Assembly (NCBI GenBank): GCA_022447185.1
Contig: JAKVAY010000068.1
Location: forward strand, 1-42,749
DNA length: 42,749 nt
Source of the DNA: Fuerstiella sp.
GTDB lineage: Bacteria > Planctomycetota > Planctomycetia > Planctomycetales > Planctomycetaceae
Direction of reading: 5' to 3'
In this document: piece after piece, positions 8,164 to 17,982 of the stretch
How positions within the stretch are numbered: the first letter of the stretch is position 1
How the letters are laid out: every line of letters starts with the position of its first letter
Position numbers and translations under genes: made by a program
The notes under the pieces: model-generated
Seen by the model: only the letters and a program-made list of their open reading frames with translations
Told to the model about the DNA's origin: nothing
Databases searched by the model: none

Positions 8164-10278
8164 ATGCCAAAGCATCCTGTTTCAGAGTTGCGAAACGTTG
8201 TCCTTATAGGCAACGGAAATGCCGGAAAAACATCGCTGGCCGATCTCATGCTGTTCAAGGCCGGAGAAACAGAGAAACCAGGATCCCCGGACGATGGAAC
8301 AAGTGTGCTGGATGTCGAAGAGGAGGAAAAAGAGCGTCATCATTCCACGACGTCTCATTTTTGCCATTTCGAGCACAGGAATACTCGCATCAACCTGATG
8401 GATGCGCCCGGGCTGCCGGATTTTGTGGGCTTCGCCATCGGTGCGATGAGAGCTGTAGAAACCGCAATCATCACGATTGATGCGCATTCCGGTGTTGAGG
8501 TCAACGCGCGACGATCGTTTCAGCAGGCGGGGAATCGCGGACTGGCAAGATTCATCGTCATCAACAAATGTGACGATGAAAATATTGACTTCCCGCAACT
8601 GATGAATTCCATCAGGGAACAATTCGGCACTGCATGTGTATTGATGAATGTGCCGATTGGAATCGGTGACAGTCTGACTGGTTTGGTCGACACGGTGAAG
8701 TTGGCCGGCGACGTGCCGACTGACGTCGTGATGGATCCCGTCGCAACACATCAGACGGTTGTTGAATCGGCAGTCGAAGCTGACGACGATCTGATGACGA
8801 AGTACTTCGAAGACGGTGAAATTTCGCCCGACGAAATCGAGACTGCAGTCCTGAAGTCAGTCACCGCCGGTAGTTTGATTCCGGTGTTTTGCACCGCCGT
8901 GAGGAAGAATATCGGGGTCTCCGAACTTATGGATGGAATCGCAGCGTATGCTCCTTCACCTGCGCAGCTCAAACGTCATGTGACTGTCGATGGCGAAAAG
9001 GCCGAGATCGAACCGGATACTGCCGGACCACTTTTGGGACAGGTCGTAAAAACACGGATCGATCGGTACATCTCAAAAGTGAGTTATATTCGCCTGTACT
9101 CCGGCACACTGAAAAAAGATGACCGTGTCCAGATTATGGGTGAGTCCGGCACAGTGCGAATCAGTCAGTTGCTCGATTTCCAGGGCGGCGAACGCGAAAC
9201 CGTAGACGTCGCAAGTGCCGGCAACATAGTCGCTGTGTCCAAGGTCGATCAGTTGCATACCGGAAACACAATCAGTGATGGTTCGCAATTGATCAACATG
9301 CCGCCAATTGCATTTCCCCGTCCCATGGTAGGGTTGGCCGTAGAACCGAAAACACAGGCCGACCAGTCAAAGATTTCAACGGCACTCCAAAAGATTGAAG
9401 AGGAAGATCCGTCATTTCGAGTTCACCGGGATGAACAGACACATGAGATGGTGATGGAAGGTATGAGCGAACTCCATCTCAAGCTGGTAGAAAAGCGACT
9501 TCACGATCGCGAAAAAGTGGACATCATCACTCATGAGCCCAAGATTCCTTATCGAGAAACAGTCACAGGCAAAACAGAAGGCAGTTATCGTCACAAAAAG
9601 CAATCGGGTGGTTCGGGGCAGTTTGCCGAAGTTCACATGCGTCTGTATGCATTTCCCGAAGGCATTGAACCGGACGAGTACTTCACCAAAGAAAAGTTTC
9701 CGAATCTGCGAGAGTTTCATTTTGACCAGGAGCTAAACTTCTGTTTTGTTGACAGTATCAGTGGCGGATCTGTGCCGAACCAGTTTATCCCTGCTGTAGA
9801 GAAGGGCGTCCGCGAGCAGATGAGTCGCGGAGTGCTTGCCGGATACCAAGTGCAGAATGTGATTGTTGAACTGTTCTTTGGCAAAGACCACGCGGTGGAC
9901 AGCAACGAAACCGCATTCAAAACAGCAGGCGCAGCCTGCTTCCGTGATCTGTTCAAACAGGCAGGGCCTGCGATTCTGGAGCCGTTTGTCTCAATGGAGA
10001 TTACTGTTCCGAATGATGGGATTGGTGACGTCACCAGTGACCTGAATCCCAGACGCGGCCAGGTCGAGGGTTTCGACGAAATTCCTGGCGGACTAACGGT
10101 CATCCACGCCAAAGCACCGCTGGCCAACGTAATGACCTATGCACGTTCAATTTCAAGTCTGACACGTGGGCAGGGGTCATTCACCATGGACTTCAACTCG
10201 TATGAATTCGTGCCTCCAAATGAGCAGGCAACGATCGTGGCTGAACACAACGAAAAACAAAACGCTGCTGCACGATAA
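8164..10278 (+). CDS. Elongation factor G-like translational GTPase (EF-G-2 type)
   Basis: A 704-residue protein with the EF-G domain order: GTPase domain, beta-barrel domain II, then domains III-V. Motifs are the P-loop GNGNAGKTS (16-24), switch II DAPGLPDF (80-87) and NKCD (134-137). Canonical EF-G has an AHIDAGKTT-like P-loop and a DTPGHVDF switch II. Here the catalytic His is replaced by Leu84, and Thr of DTPG by Ala. This matches the divergent EF-G-2 paralogues, some of which have Tyr at that site, rather than the housekeeping fusA. Later family motifs such as GMSELHL and SGGSGQFAEV are kept. The ATG at 8164 has TAGGAG nearby (the sequence TATAGGAGTCTGAA). The precise role, in translocation, recycling or otherwise, is unknown. 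Confidence 0.88.
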   Translation: MPKHPVSELRNVVLIGNGNAGKTSLADLMLFKAGETEKPGSPDDGTSVLDVEEEEKERHHSTTSHFCHFEHRNTRINLMDAPGLPDFVGFAIGAMRAVETAIITIDAHSGVEVNARRSFQQAGNRGLARFIVINKCDDENIDFPQLMNSIREQFGTACVLMNVPIGIGDSLTGLVDTVKLAGDVPTDVVMDPVATHQTVVESAVEADDDLMTKYFEDGEISPDEIETAVLKSVTAGSLIPVFCTAVRKNIGVSELMDGIAAYAPSPAQLKRHVTVDGEKAEIEPDTAGPLLGQVVKTRIDRYISKVSYIRLYSGTLKKDDRVQIMGESGTVRISQLLDFQGGERETVDVASAGNIVAVSKVDQLHTGNTISDGSQLINMPPIAFPRPMVGLAVEPKTQADQSKISTALQKIEEEDPSFRVHRDEQTHEMVMEGMSELHLKLVEKRLHDREKVDIITHEPKIPYRETVTGKTEGSYRHKKQSGGSGQFAEVHMRLYAFPEGIEPDEYFTKEKFPNLREFHFDQELNFCFVDSISGGSVPNQFIPAVEKGVREQMSRGVLAGYQVQNVIVELFFGKDHAVDSNETAFKTAGAACFRDLFKQAGPAILEPFVSMEITVPNDGIGDVTSDLNPRRGQVEGFDEIPGGLTVIHAKAPLANVMTYARSISSLTRGQGSFTMDFNSYEFVPPNEQATIVAEHNEKQNAAAR

Positions 10279-10319
10279 ATCACAGCTTTGAACGACCGTT
10301 ATTGAATTGAACTGAACCT

Positions 10320-11588
10320 ATGACGCAACTGTGTACGGTGACTGCCGGCATCCTGACGGTCACACTCACCATCGTTCAGGCCGCTGACTGGCAACAGTTT
10401 CGAGGACCCCGCGGTTCCGGAATCTCCAACGAGAAGAATCTTCCCGTCACCTGGGGCCCCGACGAGAACATCACTTGGAAGGCCTCACTCCCGGGTCCGG
10501 GCAACAGCAGTCCAATCGTTTCAACTGGTCGGGTATTTGTCGCATGTGCGACCGACCAGGGCAGGAATCGCGGTCTGCATTGTTTTGATCGCAGAGACGG
10601 TAGTGAACTTTGGATCCAAACGGTCCGATACAGCGAAATCGCCCCCACACACACACAAAACCCGTATGGTGCATCGACACCCGTTGCTGACGGCCAGCGT
10701 GTTGTGATCTGGCACGGTACACTGGGTTTGTACTGCTATGACTTCGAAGGCCGCGGACTTTGGCACACAGATCTGGGAGAATTCAGCCACGTTTACGGCT
10801 ATGCCTCGTCTCCCGTCATTCATGATGGGAAAGTCATCCTGAATTTCGGACCAGGCAACCGAACATTTATGACGGCGGTCGACCTGAATACCGGTGATAT
10901 ACTGTGGCAGACGGAAGAGCCTGGAGGTTTCAGTACGCGGAAGCCGAAGATCGTTGGATCATTCAGTACCCCGGTGATTGTCGAAATCGAGGGACAGGAA
11001 CAGATCATCTGCACGATGCCTACGCGGGTTGTTGCATACGATCCGGAATCAGGCCAAATCATCTGGACTTGCGACGGACCTCCAAATCCGTCCACGGATC
11101 TTGTCTACACGTCACCCCTGATTGCTGACGGGATTGGCGTCGCCATGACTGGTGCACGGGGGCCCGCATTCGCTTTTCGCCTTGGAGGTTCGGGAAATGT
11201 CACGGACACCAATCGCCTTTGGGACATCGAGAAGAGTCAGCCCGACCGTCTTGGTTCGGGTGTCATCATTGAAGGCCATATCTATGTTGCCAACGCAGAT
11301 GTGGGAACCGCGCAGTGTCTTGAACTGCAAACAGGCAATCAGGTCTGGAGAGCTCGACTGCCTGGAGCAAATTGGGGATCGATCGTGTACGCTGATGGCA
11401 GAATCTACGTGACCGGTCGCGACGGTACGACAAGTGTCTTTGTGCCCAATCCAAGGCAACTGGAGTTGATTGCCAGCAACAAACTTGGCGAATCAAGTGA
11501 TTCCACACCCGCCATCTCCAACGGACAGATTTTTCTGCGGACTGATCTACACTTGTTCTGCATCGGCCAGACCAGTGAGAGTCAATGA
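10320..11588 (+). CDS. Secreted PQQ-like beta-propeller repeat protein
   Basis: 422 residues. Residues 1-22 form a hydrophobic signal peptide ending in VQA-A, so the mature protein is exported. It opens with WQQFRGPRGSGIS and TWGPDENITWKASLPG, a hallmark of a large planctomycete/verrucomicrobial family of outer-membrane-assembly-protein-like quinoprotein propellers. Repeated blades of the kind SSPIVSTGRVFVA, GELWIQT-like and GDILWQTEEPGG follow. No catalytic dehydrogenase residues could be assigned; the family is usually regarded as structural or binding. It starts 41 bp after the EF-G-like gene, so the two may be cotranscribed. The stop overlaps the start of a 30-codon ORF as ATGA. Confidence 0.88.
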   Translation: MTQLCTVTAGILTVTLTIVQAADWQQFRGPRGSGISNEKNLPVTWGPDENITWKASLPGPGNSSPIVSTGRVFVACATDQGRNRGLHCFDRRDGSELWIQTVRYSEIAPTHTQNPYGASTPVADGQRVVIWHGTLGLYCYDFEGRGLWHTDLGEFSHVYGYASSPVIHDGKVILNFGPGNRTFMTAVDLNTGDILWQTEEPGGFSTRKPKIVGSFSTPVIVEIEGQEQIICTMPTRVVAYDPESGQIIWTCDGPPNPSTDLVYTSPLIADGIGVAMTGARGPAFAFRLGGSGNVTDTNRLWDIEKSQPDRLGSGVIIEGHIYVANADVGTAQCLELQTGNQVWRARLPGANWGSIVYADGRIYVTGRDGTTSVFVPNPRQLELIASNKLGESSDSTPAISNGQIFLRTDLHLFCIGQTSESQ

Positions 11589-11677
11589 AATGTCCTAAGT
11601 GCAGTGACCAAAACGTATCTGTATCGAATAGTCGCTGTAGCTGGCCTTCGATACGGCCCCTGGCTTTATTGAACTGA
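11585..11677 (+). pseudogene. 30-codon ORF resembling the N-terminus of NrdR, overlapping the propeller gene
   Basis: The ATG overlaps the stop of the propeller gene (ATGA), giving a 30-residue peptide that begins MKCPKCSDQNVSVSNSR. In NrdR, the ribonucleotide reductase repressor, the zinc ribbon starts MKCPxC and has V at 13 and SR at 16-17; all of these coincide here. After residue 17 the resemblance fades (SIR at 22-24 may echo the NrdR SIRRRR segment) and a stop follows at 11675. The second CxxC half of the ribbon and the ATP-cone are absent. It may be a decayed nrdR fragment or a translationally coupled mini-protein; chance similarity cannot be excluded over 17 residues. Confidence 0.35.
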
Positions 11678-11721
11678 GCGACGTTGGTCGTTCCGCTGGA
11701 ACCAGGGCAACGTGCAGCCGG

Positions 11722-14700
11722 TTAAACCTCGTCGTCGAGCATCTCTGCTAACTGACGGTCGAGCTCTCTTGGTGTCACATGTTTGAATTCTGCCGCATCA
11801 AGAACTGACGGCTCAATTCCGTCGAGCTGATCCTGAATTCTTGCCTGTTCACGTCCAAGACTGTTCATCCATTCCGGTGTCTCGATGCCGGACCCCTGCC
11901 GGCCTTCCATGTAATCATCAATTTCGTCTCTCAAGAACCGAAAATTCCTTTTGGCTTCCTCTTCAGACACATTTGGAAGTTCGGGATTACACAAAGCAAC
12001 TCGCGCCGTCATTCGATTGACCTGAAGTGGACCAATCAGGCGGTCACCGATCAAATCGTGCATCGTCGGCAGACGCACTCCGTAAGTGACTTCCAGCTTA
12101 TGGAGTTCTTCAACCAGTGATTCTGCTGATTCACGTGTTTCGTCAGTGAGCTCTTCCTCAATCAGTGCCCCCATATCCGCGACATCATTCCGCACAACGA
12201 CTTCGTGAAAATAATGATACGGCAGATGGTTCCATTCAAAACGATCGTAAAGCGATTTGATCCTCAGAAAATCCAGCAGACAATACAAACGATTACCATA
12301 GTCTGACTGCGTTGTTGTCGTGTTGTATTCCAGAAATACGTCAAAGTTGTCCACCACGGATTCGTACACGAATTCCATAATGTCGATGGCATGGTCGCGA
12401 TCGATCCGCCCCTGCTGCAGATCCTCGATAACACGAATTTTCTGGTACGGAGCAACATTACTCTCAAGCTCGTTCAGGAGCGAATCTGCGCCGTGCACCA
12501 CGATAGCCCGAGCATTGCCCAGAGTGAGCATTCTCGTGTGGAAAAGATCGTCTCCATATGCCTCAATAAACTCGCGAACCTCCTGGCAGCGTTCTTTGTC
12601 GTGCAGTTCTTCGACGATGGACAGTCGCATTGAACTGCTGTGCTGAGCCCACAGTATGCCATAGGAATCCATCAATCGCTGAATGCGGCTGTGAGCCTTC
12701 TTTCGCTGTCCAGTTGTTTCCAGTTTCCAGCGTTTTGCTGCGTGCAGCATCGCCTCGACAGAACAGGTCAACCCCATGCGAAACAGTCGGTCAAACTCAG
12801 TGACTGCCAGCCCGGGTGGTCTTCGGGTCCGCTCCATACGGCAGGCAGTCTGGAGCAACTGATAGGTTTGCTGCAGCAGACCTAAGCGTGGAAGTTGCCC
12901 AAGGAGCAACCGGATGATGGCCTGCAGAGTGCGTGCTCGGAGGATATCTCGGGGATTACCGCCGTTTTCGAACGGCACATACAGCAGCGGGCGGCGGCGC
13001 AGTTGTTTGAGAAATTCCGGAAACTCAACCTGGACCGCCGGACTGTCGTCCGTGAGCACACTTCGCAGAAGTCGAATCAGGTGATCACTAAACTGCGAAT
13101 CTGCCTCAGTACTGTGTTTAGGGGATGCAGGCAGCAGGGCGCCAAGAAGACGTTCCGCCAGCAGAAACTGAACGGTGGTGGAAATCGCATTCTGCATCAA
13201 CAGGAAACGCGACTGCATCTGGACGTCAAACTCGATATTGGCTTCTAAATCGGCCGATAATGTCTGGATTTCAAAGTCACTGATTTCTCTCAGCAGAACC
13301 GAAAATGCTTCGAGAAAGTGACGTATGGAAGATTCCCATTCGCGCAGGTGCAACTGGATCTCGTCAGATGACAGATCCTCTGGAGTACGTCGTGCCAGCG
13401 CTATTGCTGCATTGCTGTACAAAGATCCCAGCGTATGCAGGAATTTGAGACGAGGTTCGATCTGTCGATACAGAATCTCAAACTCCGTTGTTCCAGGTGA
13501 GAGACCTTCATCCACCGTGTCTGATTCGTTACCGTCATCTGTGCTGTCACGATAGACAATTCCTTCGAACGCAGATTCCCGCCATGCCTCGTCTTCGGAC
13601 TGATCGTCATCAAACAAATGATCGAGGTCCGTGTGACGGTCATCCGCCGAATTGACATTACGGTGACGATCGGCAAATTCACCGAGCGACGGAACCAACC
13701 AGTATTCGCCGGCATTGGCTTCCAGAAAGGAGAACAGACGACGCAGCAACTGCCATTGATCGGAAAGATCATCTCTTTGCGTCATGAGATTCAGAAGCCG
13801 CTGAAACTGCGTATGAATCGAATGACGGCCCGATTCGAGCCCAAACGCTTCGGCCTGGCTCAACCACTGGATCAACAAACCGGTCGCTGCAATCAGATCG
13901 TCACGATCCAGCAGCGAGGAAACGACCTGCGAAAAACTTCGAGCCGACTCGAACTGATCGACATGATTCTTCCAGAACGAAATGTCAGCAGCGGCTTCGC
14001 CTGCCGTCCGCCATTCCACCAGTGCCGCAGCAACATGCTCAGCAGCAGCGACTGATTCGCGGCCACGAATTTCGGGTAAGTCTGTTACAGTCGTGGTGGC
14101 GTACTGGTCCCACTGGTCTGCCAGTTTTTGAAAATCCTGATATATGATCTGGTGATATTCGGTCTGCCCGGCGGCGGCAGCTTCGGCCATGACAAAGGAA
14201 CAGGAATCAAAGATTTGTTCCATCACGTCCATCAGGATTTCGACACGATTGTCAGGAATGGCGTCTTCACGTGCTGTGAACAAGGGAAACATTCCCTGAA
14301 ATCCAAGTATATTCCAGGGGTCAACGAAGCCTCCACACTGAATCCCGGCCTGCAGCAGTCTGTGACACGTCCGAAGCTGTTCCACTGCTTCTGCGAGCTG
14401 ATTGCTGCGAACCAGACGGTGAATCAGCATGAGCCTTGAGCAGATTTCGGACTCAAACCGGGCGGAAGTGCAGGGGATCACCCTGGCTTCTTCACGGCTG
14501 GCAGCTTCGAATCCCATCGATGCATACAGCCATGAAAGATGCCGATGCTGTACCTGTTGTGCTCCATAGCGCGACAGGTTCATGTTGAGTTCATGACGAA
14601 CATGGCCGAACGGCTGCCGGGACTCTTCTGTCAGACGTTCGAGACGTTCACGACGTTCTCCCTGAGCGGCATTCAGAAGCGTTTGGTAAAATGCGTCACG

Positions 14701-15672
14701 CTGGCGGGCAACCGTTGGCAGCAGTGAAGTCAGTGAGACACCGGAATCGAAGGTCTGCGGCCCCGAACCACTGATCGATGACGCCATCAGAATAGTGCCC
14801 GCCAGAACGGCCGAGGAATCGAAGAGACGTTCTTCCGGAGACGTTCCGTTGTCAGTCTGCAGCCAGTCGAGCAGAGAATCCAGAATGATGCTGCGAATCA
14901 CGAAGCGACGATAAAATCCCTTGGTATCGATGAGGTCCGGATCCCATTCACCAAACATGTAGTTGGTACGTTTGTTTACCGGGTGAAGATGATCGTGTGC
15001 CCGTACATCCAGAGACAGCTCCTCCATACGGCTCAGATTGAAGTGAGCTGGTGCAGTCAGGTCTTCCGGCAGCTCTCTGAGAAAGTCGAGCGTCGATTCG
15101 AGCAGCCGCTTCCATGGACCAACGGCAACTCCGACACCACGCAGGTACAACGGAATCGGGCAAAACCGTTCTCTGCCATAGACTTCTGCTTTACGATCAT
15201 TTTCCAGCACGGCTACCGGCCGATAGCCAACAAATTGGTTAAGCAATTCGAGGGCAGTAGTCAGCAAATGAACACTCTTGTTCCAGCCATGCCGACTGCC
15301 GGCCCGAAGAGTCGCTTCGAAAACACGTCCAAGAAACAAAGGAGAAAAAAAATCGGCATCGCTCAGATGAAACAGGAGATCCGAATGATGCTGACGATAT
15401 GCAGGAATCACGTCGCAAAGCGCCATCGAGACCACGTTTGCGGCCTGCATCGTATCGTTAAAACCCGGCGTGTCGCTGGCCTGCAGTCGGTTCAGAACTG
15501 AAAGCAACTGATCCCTGAGATCCTCCGGACATACCGGAGCACTGGCTTCGCTGAACAGACCATTGAGGGCTGTTTGGAAGGAGGGACTGGGGGTGCCATC
15601 GGAAAAATTCAAATAGCCCAGCAATTCACGGCAGGCATCGGGCTGAGTCGATTCGGATGTGTCCACAGACAT
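11722..15672 (-). CDS. 1316-aa conserved-looking protein of unknown function
   Basis: A single uninterrupted frame of 1316 codons, starting at ATG 15672. No signal peptide or membrane helix is visible at the N-terminus (MSVDTSESTQPDACRELLGY), so it is probably cytoplasmic. It is predicted largely helical, rich in Leu, Arg, Glu and Gln, with TPR-like stretches but no clean repeat. Residues 228-244 (HLHPVNKRTNYMFGEWD) and the preceding GRERFCPIPLYLRG segment look like the most conserved, possibly catalytic or binding, part. An acidic low-complexity linker sits near residues 695-735. It lies 153 bp downstream of rny on the same strand, so cotranscription with RNase Y is plausible. I recognise no named domain. 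Confidence 0.85.
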   Translation of the reverse strand: MSVDTSESTQPDACRELLGYLNFSDGTPSPSFQTALNGLFSEASAPVCPEDLRDQLLSVLNRLQASDTPGFNDTMQAANVVSMALCDVIPAYRQHHSDLLFHLSDADFFSPLFLGRVFEATLRAGSRHGWNKSVHLLTTALELLNQFVGYRPVAVLENDRKAEVYGRERFCPIPLYLRGVGVAVGPWKRLLESTLDFLRELPEDLTAPAHFNLSRMEELSLDVRAHDHLHPVNKRTNYMFGEWDPDLIDTKGFYRRFVIRSIILDSLLDWLQTDNGTSPEERLFDSSAVLAGTILMASSISGSGPQTFDSGVSLTSLLPTVARQRDAFYQTLLNAAQGERRERLERLTEESRQPFGHVRHELNMNLSRYGAQQVQHRHLSWLYASMGFEAASREEARVIPCTSARFESEICSRLMLIHRLVRSNQLAEAVEQLRTCHRLLQAGIQCGGFVDPWNILGFQGMFPLFTAREDAIPDNRVEILMDVMEQIFDSCSFVMAEAAAAGQTEYHQIIYQDFQKLADQWDQYATTTVTDLPEIRGRESVAAAEHVAAALVEWRTAGEAAADISFWKNHVDQFESARSFSQVVSSLLDRDDLIAATGLLIQWLSQAEAFGLESGRHSIHTQFQRLLNLMTQRDDLSDQWQLLRRLFSFLEANAGEYWLVPSLGEFADRHRNVNSADDRHTDLDHLFDDDQSEDEAWRESAFEGIVYRDSTDDGNESDTVDEGLSPGTTEFEILYRQIEPRLKFLHTLGSLYSNAAIALARRTPEDLSSDEIQLHLREWESSIRHFLEAFSVLLREISDFEIQTLSADLEANIEFDVQMQSRFLLMQNAISTTVQFLLAERLLGALLPASPKHSTEADSQFSDHLIRLLRSVLTDDSPAVQVEFPEFLKQLRRRPLLYVPFENGGNPRDILRARTLQAIIRLLLGQLPRLGLLQQTYQLLQTACRMERTRRPPGLAVTEFDRLFRMGLTCSVEAMLHAAKRWKLETTGQRKKAHSRIQRLMDSYGILWAQHSSSMRLSIVEELHDKERCQEVREFIEAYGDDLFHTRMLTLGNARAIVVHGADSLLNELESNVAPYQKIRVIEDLQQGRIDRDHAIDIMEFVYESVVDNFDVFLEYNTTTTQSDYGNRLYCLLDFLRIKSLYDRFEWNHLPYHYFHEVVVRNDVADMGALIEEELTDETRESAESLVEELHKLEVTYGVRLPTMHDLIGDRLIGPLQVNRMTARVALCNPELPNVSEEEAKRNFRFLRDEIDDYMEGRQGSGIETPEWMNSLGREQARIQDQLDGIEPSVLDAAEFKHVTPRELDRQLAEMLDDEV

Positions 15673-15825
15673 TCAGGCGGCTTGACGATCAATGTGAATA
15701 TCGAAACAAATGACACTTGGGGATAACAAGGAAACCAGAACGAAAACGAAACCATCGTATCTCACAGATCGGTGAACGACAGCAACAGTAGTAATTGCAG
15801 ATGAGAGCATGCCAGTGGTATGAGG

Positions 15826-17373
15826 TTACTTCGCATATTCAACGGCACGAGTTTCACGCAACACGGTGACTTTCACTTCCCCAGGATAGGTCAACGTCTG
15901 TTCGATGGCCCCTGCGACGTCACGGCTCAGCTTTTTCGCCTGCCGATCATTCACGTACGAAGAATCCACCAGAATTCGAACTTCACGTCCGGCCTGAACA
16001 GCAAATGCATGATCGACTCCGGGGAATCCACAGGCCAGCGTTTCCAGCTCTTCAAGACGCCGGACATATTTTTCCAGAGTTTCCCGACGAGCTCCCGGGC
16101 GGGCTGCCGAAATAGCATCGGCCGCTGCAACAAGAACCGTATAGATGTATTCCGGTCGGATATCATCATGATGACCTGCAGCCGCATGCACAACTTCTTC
16201 ACCTTCGCCGTAACGTTTGAGTAATTCAGCCCCGACTGCCGGATGCCCACCTTCCATTTCATGGTCAGCCGCTTTGCCCAGGTCATGCAGAAATCCGCAG
16301 CGCCGAGCCAGTGTTCCGTCCAGCCCCAGTTGCTCTGCCATCATTCCGGTCAGATGAGCAACCTCTATCGAATGCTGCCGGACATTCTGGCTATAGCTGG
16401 TTCGAAACTGCAGGCGACCCATCAGGTCAACCAGCTTCTTGTGCAGTCCGCGCACTCCGGCTTCCTCACAGGCTTCCATTCCCATTCTTCGGATGTGTTC
16501 TTCCATTTCCTTCTGAGTTTCCCCGACGACTTCTTCGATTCGCGAGGGATGAATGCGACCATCCTGAATCAAGCGTGTCAGTGACAGTTTGCCAATTTCA
16601 CGGCGGACATTGTCAAATGCTGAGACGATGACCACACCCGGTGTGTCATCAACAATTAAATCGACACCGGTCGCTTTTTCGAATGCGCGAATATTTCGAC
16701 CCTCGCGCCCGATGATTCGGCCCTTCATTTCATCACTGGGAATATCCACACTTGAGACTGTCGTCTCAGAAACATGCGTTGATGCATAACGCTGAACGGC
16801 CATTCCAATGATTTCACGAGCCTGCTTTTCGCACTCAACTTTGACTTCGTCTTCATGCTTCATGATCAACGCACCGACTTCGTCGGCCAGATCGCGTTCA
16901 ATACTCAGAAGCAGTTGTTCAGACGCCTGTTCTTTCGTAAGACCGCTGATCTTGTAAAGCTGTTCCCTTTCTTCCTTAAACAGACGGTCGAGCTCCTTTT
17001 GCCGAGCTTCGGTGGCCTTATTGCGCTCCGTCAGTTTTAGCTGAGTTGCCTGAAGCATTTGCTCCTTCTTACTGATACCATTCTGGAGTTCCCCGAGCTG
17101 AGATTCACGTTTGTCGGCACCACGTTCTCGGTCGCGAATTTTGTCGCGCCGTCGCTCCAGTTTTTGTTCCTGCTCTTCGCGACGTTTGAGCATCTCCTCT
17201 TTGATGGCAATTTCTTCGTCGCGACGCTGGTTTTCTGCGTCTCTTCGCGCCTGCTCAAGAATTTCCTCGCGACCCTGATAGGCGCTGCCCTTACGCAACC
17301 GATCGAAAAAGAATCCGAGCAAAATACCAGCGAGTCCGGCGGCAACCGCAGCTCCGACAATAGAGGATTCCAT
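15826..17373 (-). CDS. rny: Ribonuclease Y
   Basis: Membrane-anchored endoribonuclease that starts mRNA decay in bacteria lacking or supplementing RNase E. The 515 residues show an N-terminal transmembrane helix (5-23), a long charged coiled coil (about 30-180), a KH RNA-binding domain with [15 protein letters not shown] (218-232), and an HD phosphohydrolase domain with His334 in RQHSIEVAH and HD in FLHDLGK (361-367). Length matches the family. ATG 17373 gives the hydrophobic anchor at once. The 1316-residue orphan follows downstream. A minus-strand frame at 17459-17764, upstream of this gene and beginning with a leucine-rich helix, is not convincing as a gene. Confidence 0.95.
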   Translation of the reverse strand: MESSIVGAAVAAGLAGILLGFFFDRLRKGSAYQGREEILEQARRDAENQRRDEEIAIKEEMLKRREEQEQKLERRRDKIRDRERGADKRESQLGELQNGISKKEQMLQATQLKLTERNKATEARQKELDRLFKEEREQLYKISGLTKEQASEQLLLSIERDLADEVGALIMKHEDEVKVECEKQAREIIGMAVQRYASTHVSETTVSSVDIPSDEMKGRIIGREGRNIRAFEKATGVDLIVDDTPGVVIVSAFDNVRREIGKLSLTRLIQDGRIHPSRIEEVVGETQKEMEEHIRRMGMEACEEAGVRGLHKKLVDLMGRLQFRTSYSQNVRQHSIEVAHLTGMMAEQLGLDGTLARRCGFLHDLGKAADHEMEGGHPAVGAELLKRYGEGEEVVHAAAGHHDDIRPEYIYTVLVAAADAISAARPGARRETLEKYVRRLEELETLACGFPGVDHAFAVQAGREVRILVDSSYVNDRQAKKLSRDVAGAIEQTLTYPGEVKVTVLRETRAVEYAK

Positions 17374-17762
17374 GGAAACGTCCCAATTTATGACGGTTCC
17401 TGACGGCCTGACTTCAGACTCGGATTCACGGACAGAACGGCGTCAATACCGCCGTTGGTCAATCGGTGAATCGACGCTGACTGGACGCTGAACACGCAGG
17501 CAAATCGCAGAATTGTCCGAAAAACCCAAGCAAATCAGCCAACGTCACTGCGTGTAACCCCGGTGGAGCCCCAGCCTTGTACACGGCTGCATGGGAACAG
17601 TCCGCGTGCAAAATCGCCAGCTGAAATGACATAGCGGACCGCCAGTCAATACTGGCCCAAACGCACCGTCCGCTTTCGCGGTTACGTTCAAACCATTGGC
17701 GCACAACCCTGACTTGAGTCAGTATTAACGCCAGCAGCGACAAAAGGAGCAGTAAGGAAAAC
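17374..17762. other. 389-bp divergent region between rny and the 46-aa ORF
   Basis: Presumably holds the rny promoter (minus) and the promoter for the microprotein/tilS unit (plus). A minus-strand frame of 101 codons (17459-17764) would encode a leucine-rich N-terminal helix followed by a Cys-containing tail. It lacks a Shine-Dalgarno sequence, and its start region is better explained by the ribosome-binding site of the plus-strand small ORF. No other structure noticed. Confidence 0.4.
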
Positions 17763-17903
17763 ATGTCGTACGTCGGTGATCTGGAAACGATCTTTCAGGC
17801 AAACTCAAACGAACCGCTCCTGCGAGCTGGTCAGTGTGTCAAGTTCACGTCAGGATCCGAAGATCCTGATGATTATCCTGCCATGTGCATTGTCGTAAAA
17901 TGA
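17763..17903 (+). CDS. Possible 46-aa acidic microprotein upstream of tilS
   Basis: An ATG-started 46-codon frame: MSYVGDLETIFQANSNEPLL, then RAGQCVKFTSGSEDPDDYPA and MCIVVK, with stop TGA at 17901. Purine-rich AAGGAG (17744-17749) and AAGGA (17754-17758) lie upstream, the second 4 bases from the start. The peptide is acidic, has two cysteines, no membrane segment, and a hydrophobic last strand; it resembles a small beta-barrel-like fold rather than random translation. It lies 79 bp before tilS on the same strand. I do not recognise the family; the case for it rests on the ribosome-binding site, composition and position. Confidence 0.5.
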   Translation: MSYVGDLETIFQANSNEPLLRAGQCVKFTSGSEDPDDYPAMCIVVK

Positions 17904-17982
17904 CGATGTTCACAGCCAAACCTGTCATGCTAACACAGCGAGAAATCCGGTCAACCACCGGCAGAATCCGGCGGTTCCAACC

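Noticed and set aside
17459..17764. 101-codon minus-strand frame with a leucine-rich N-terminus between rny and the microprotein
   Set aside because: No Shine-Dalgarno sequence. The hydrophobic start is the reverse complement of the purine-rich ribosome-binding region of the plus-strand small ORF, and the remainder has no protein-family look.
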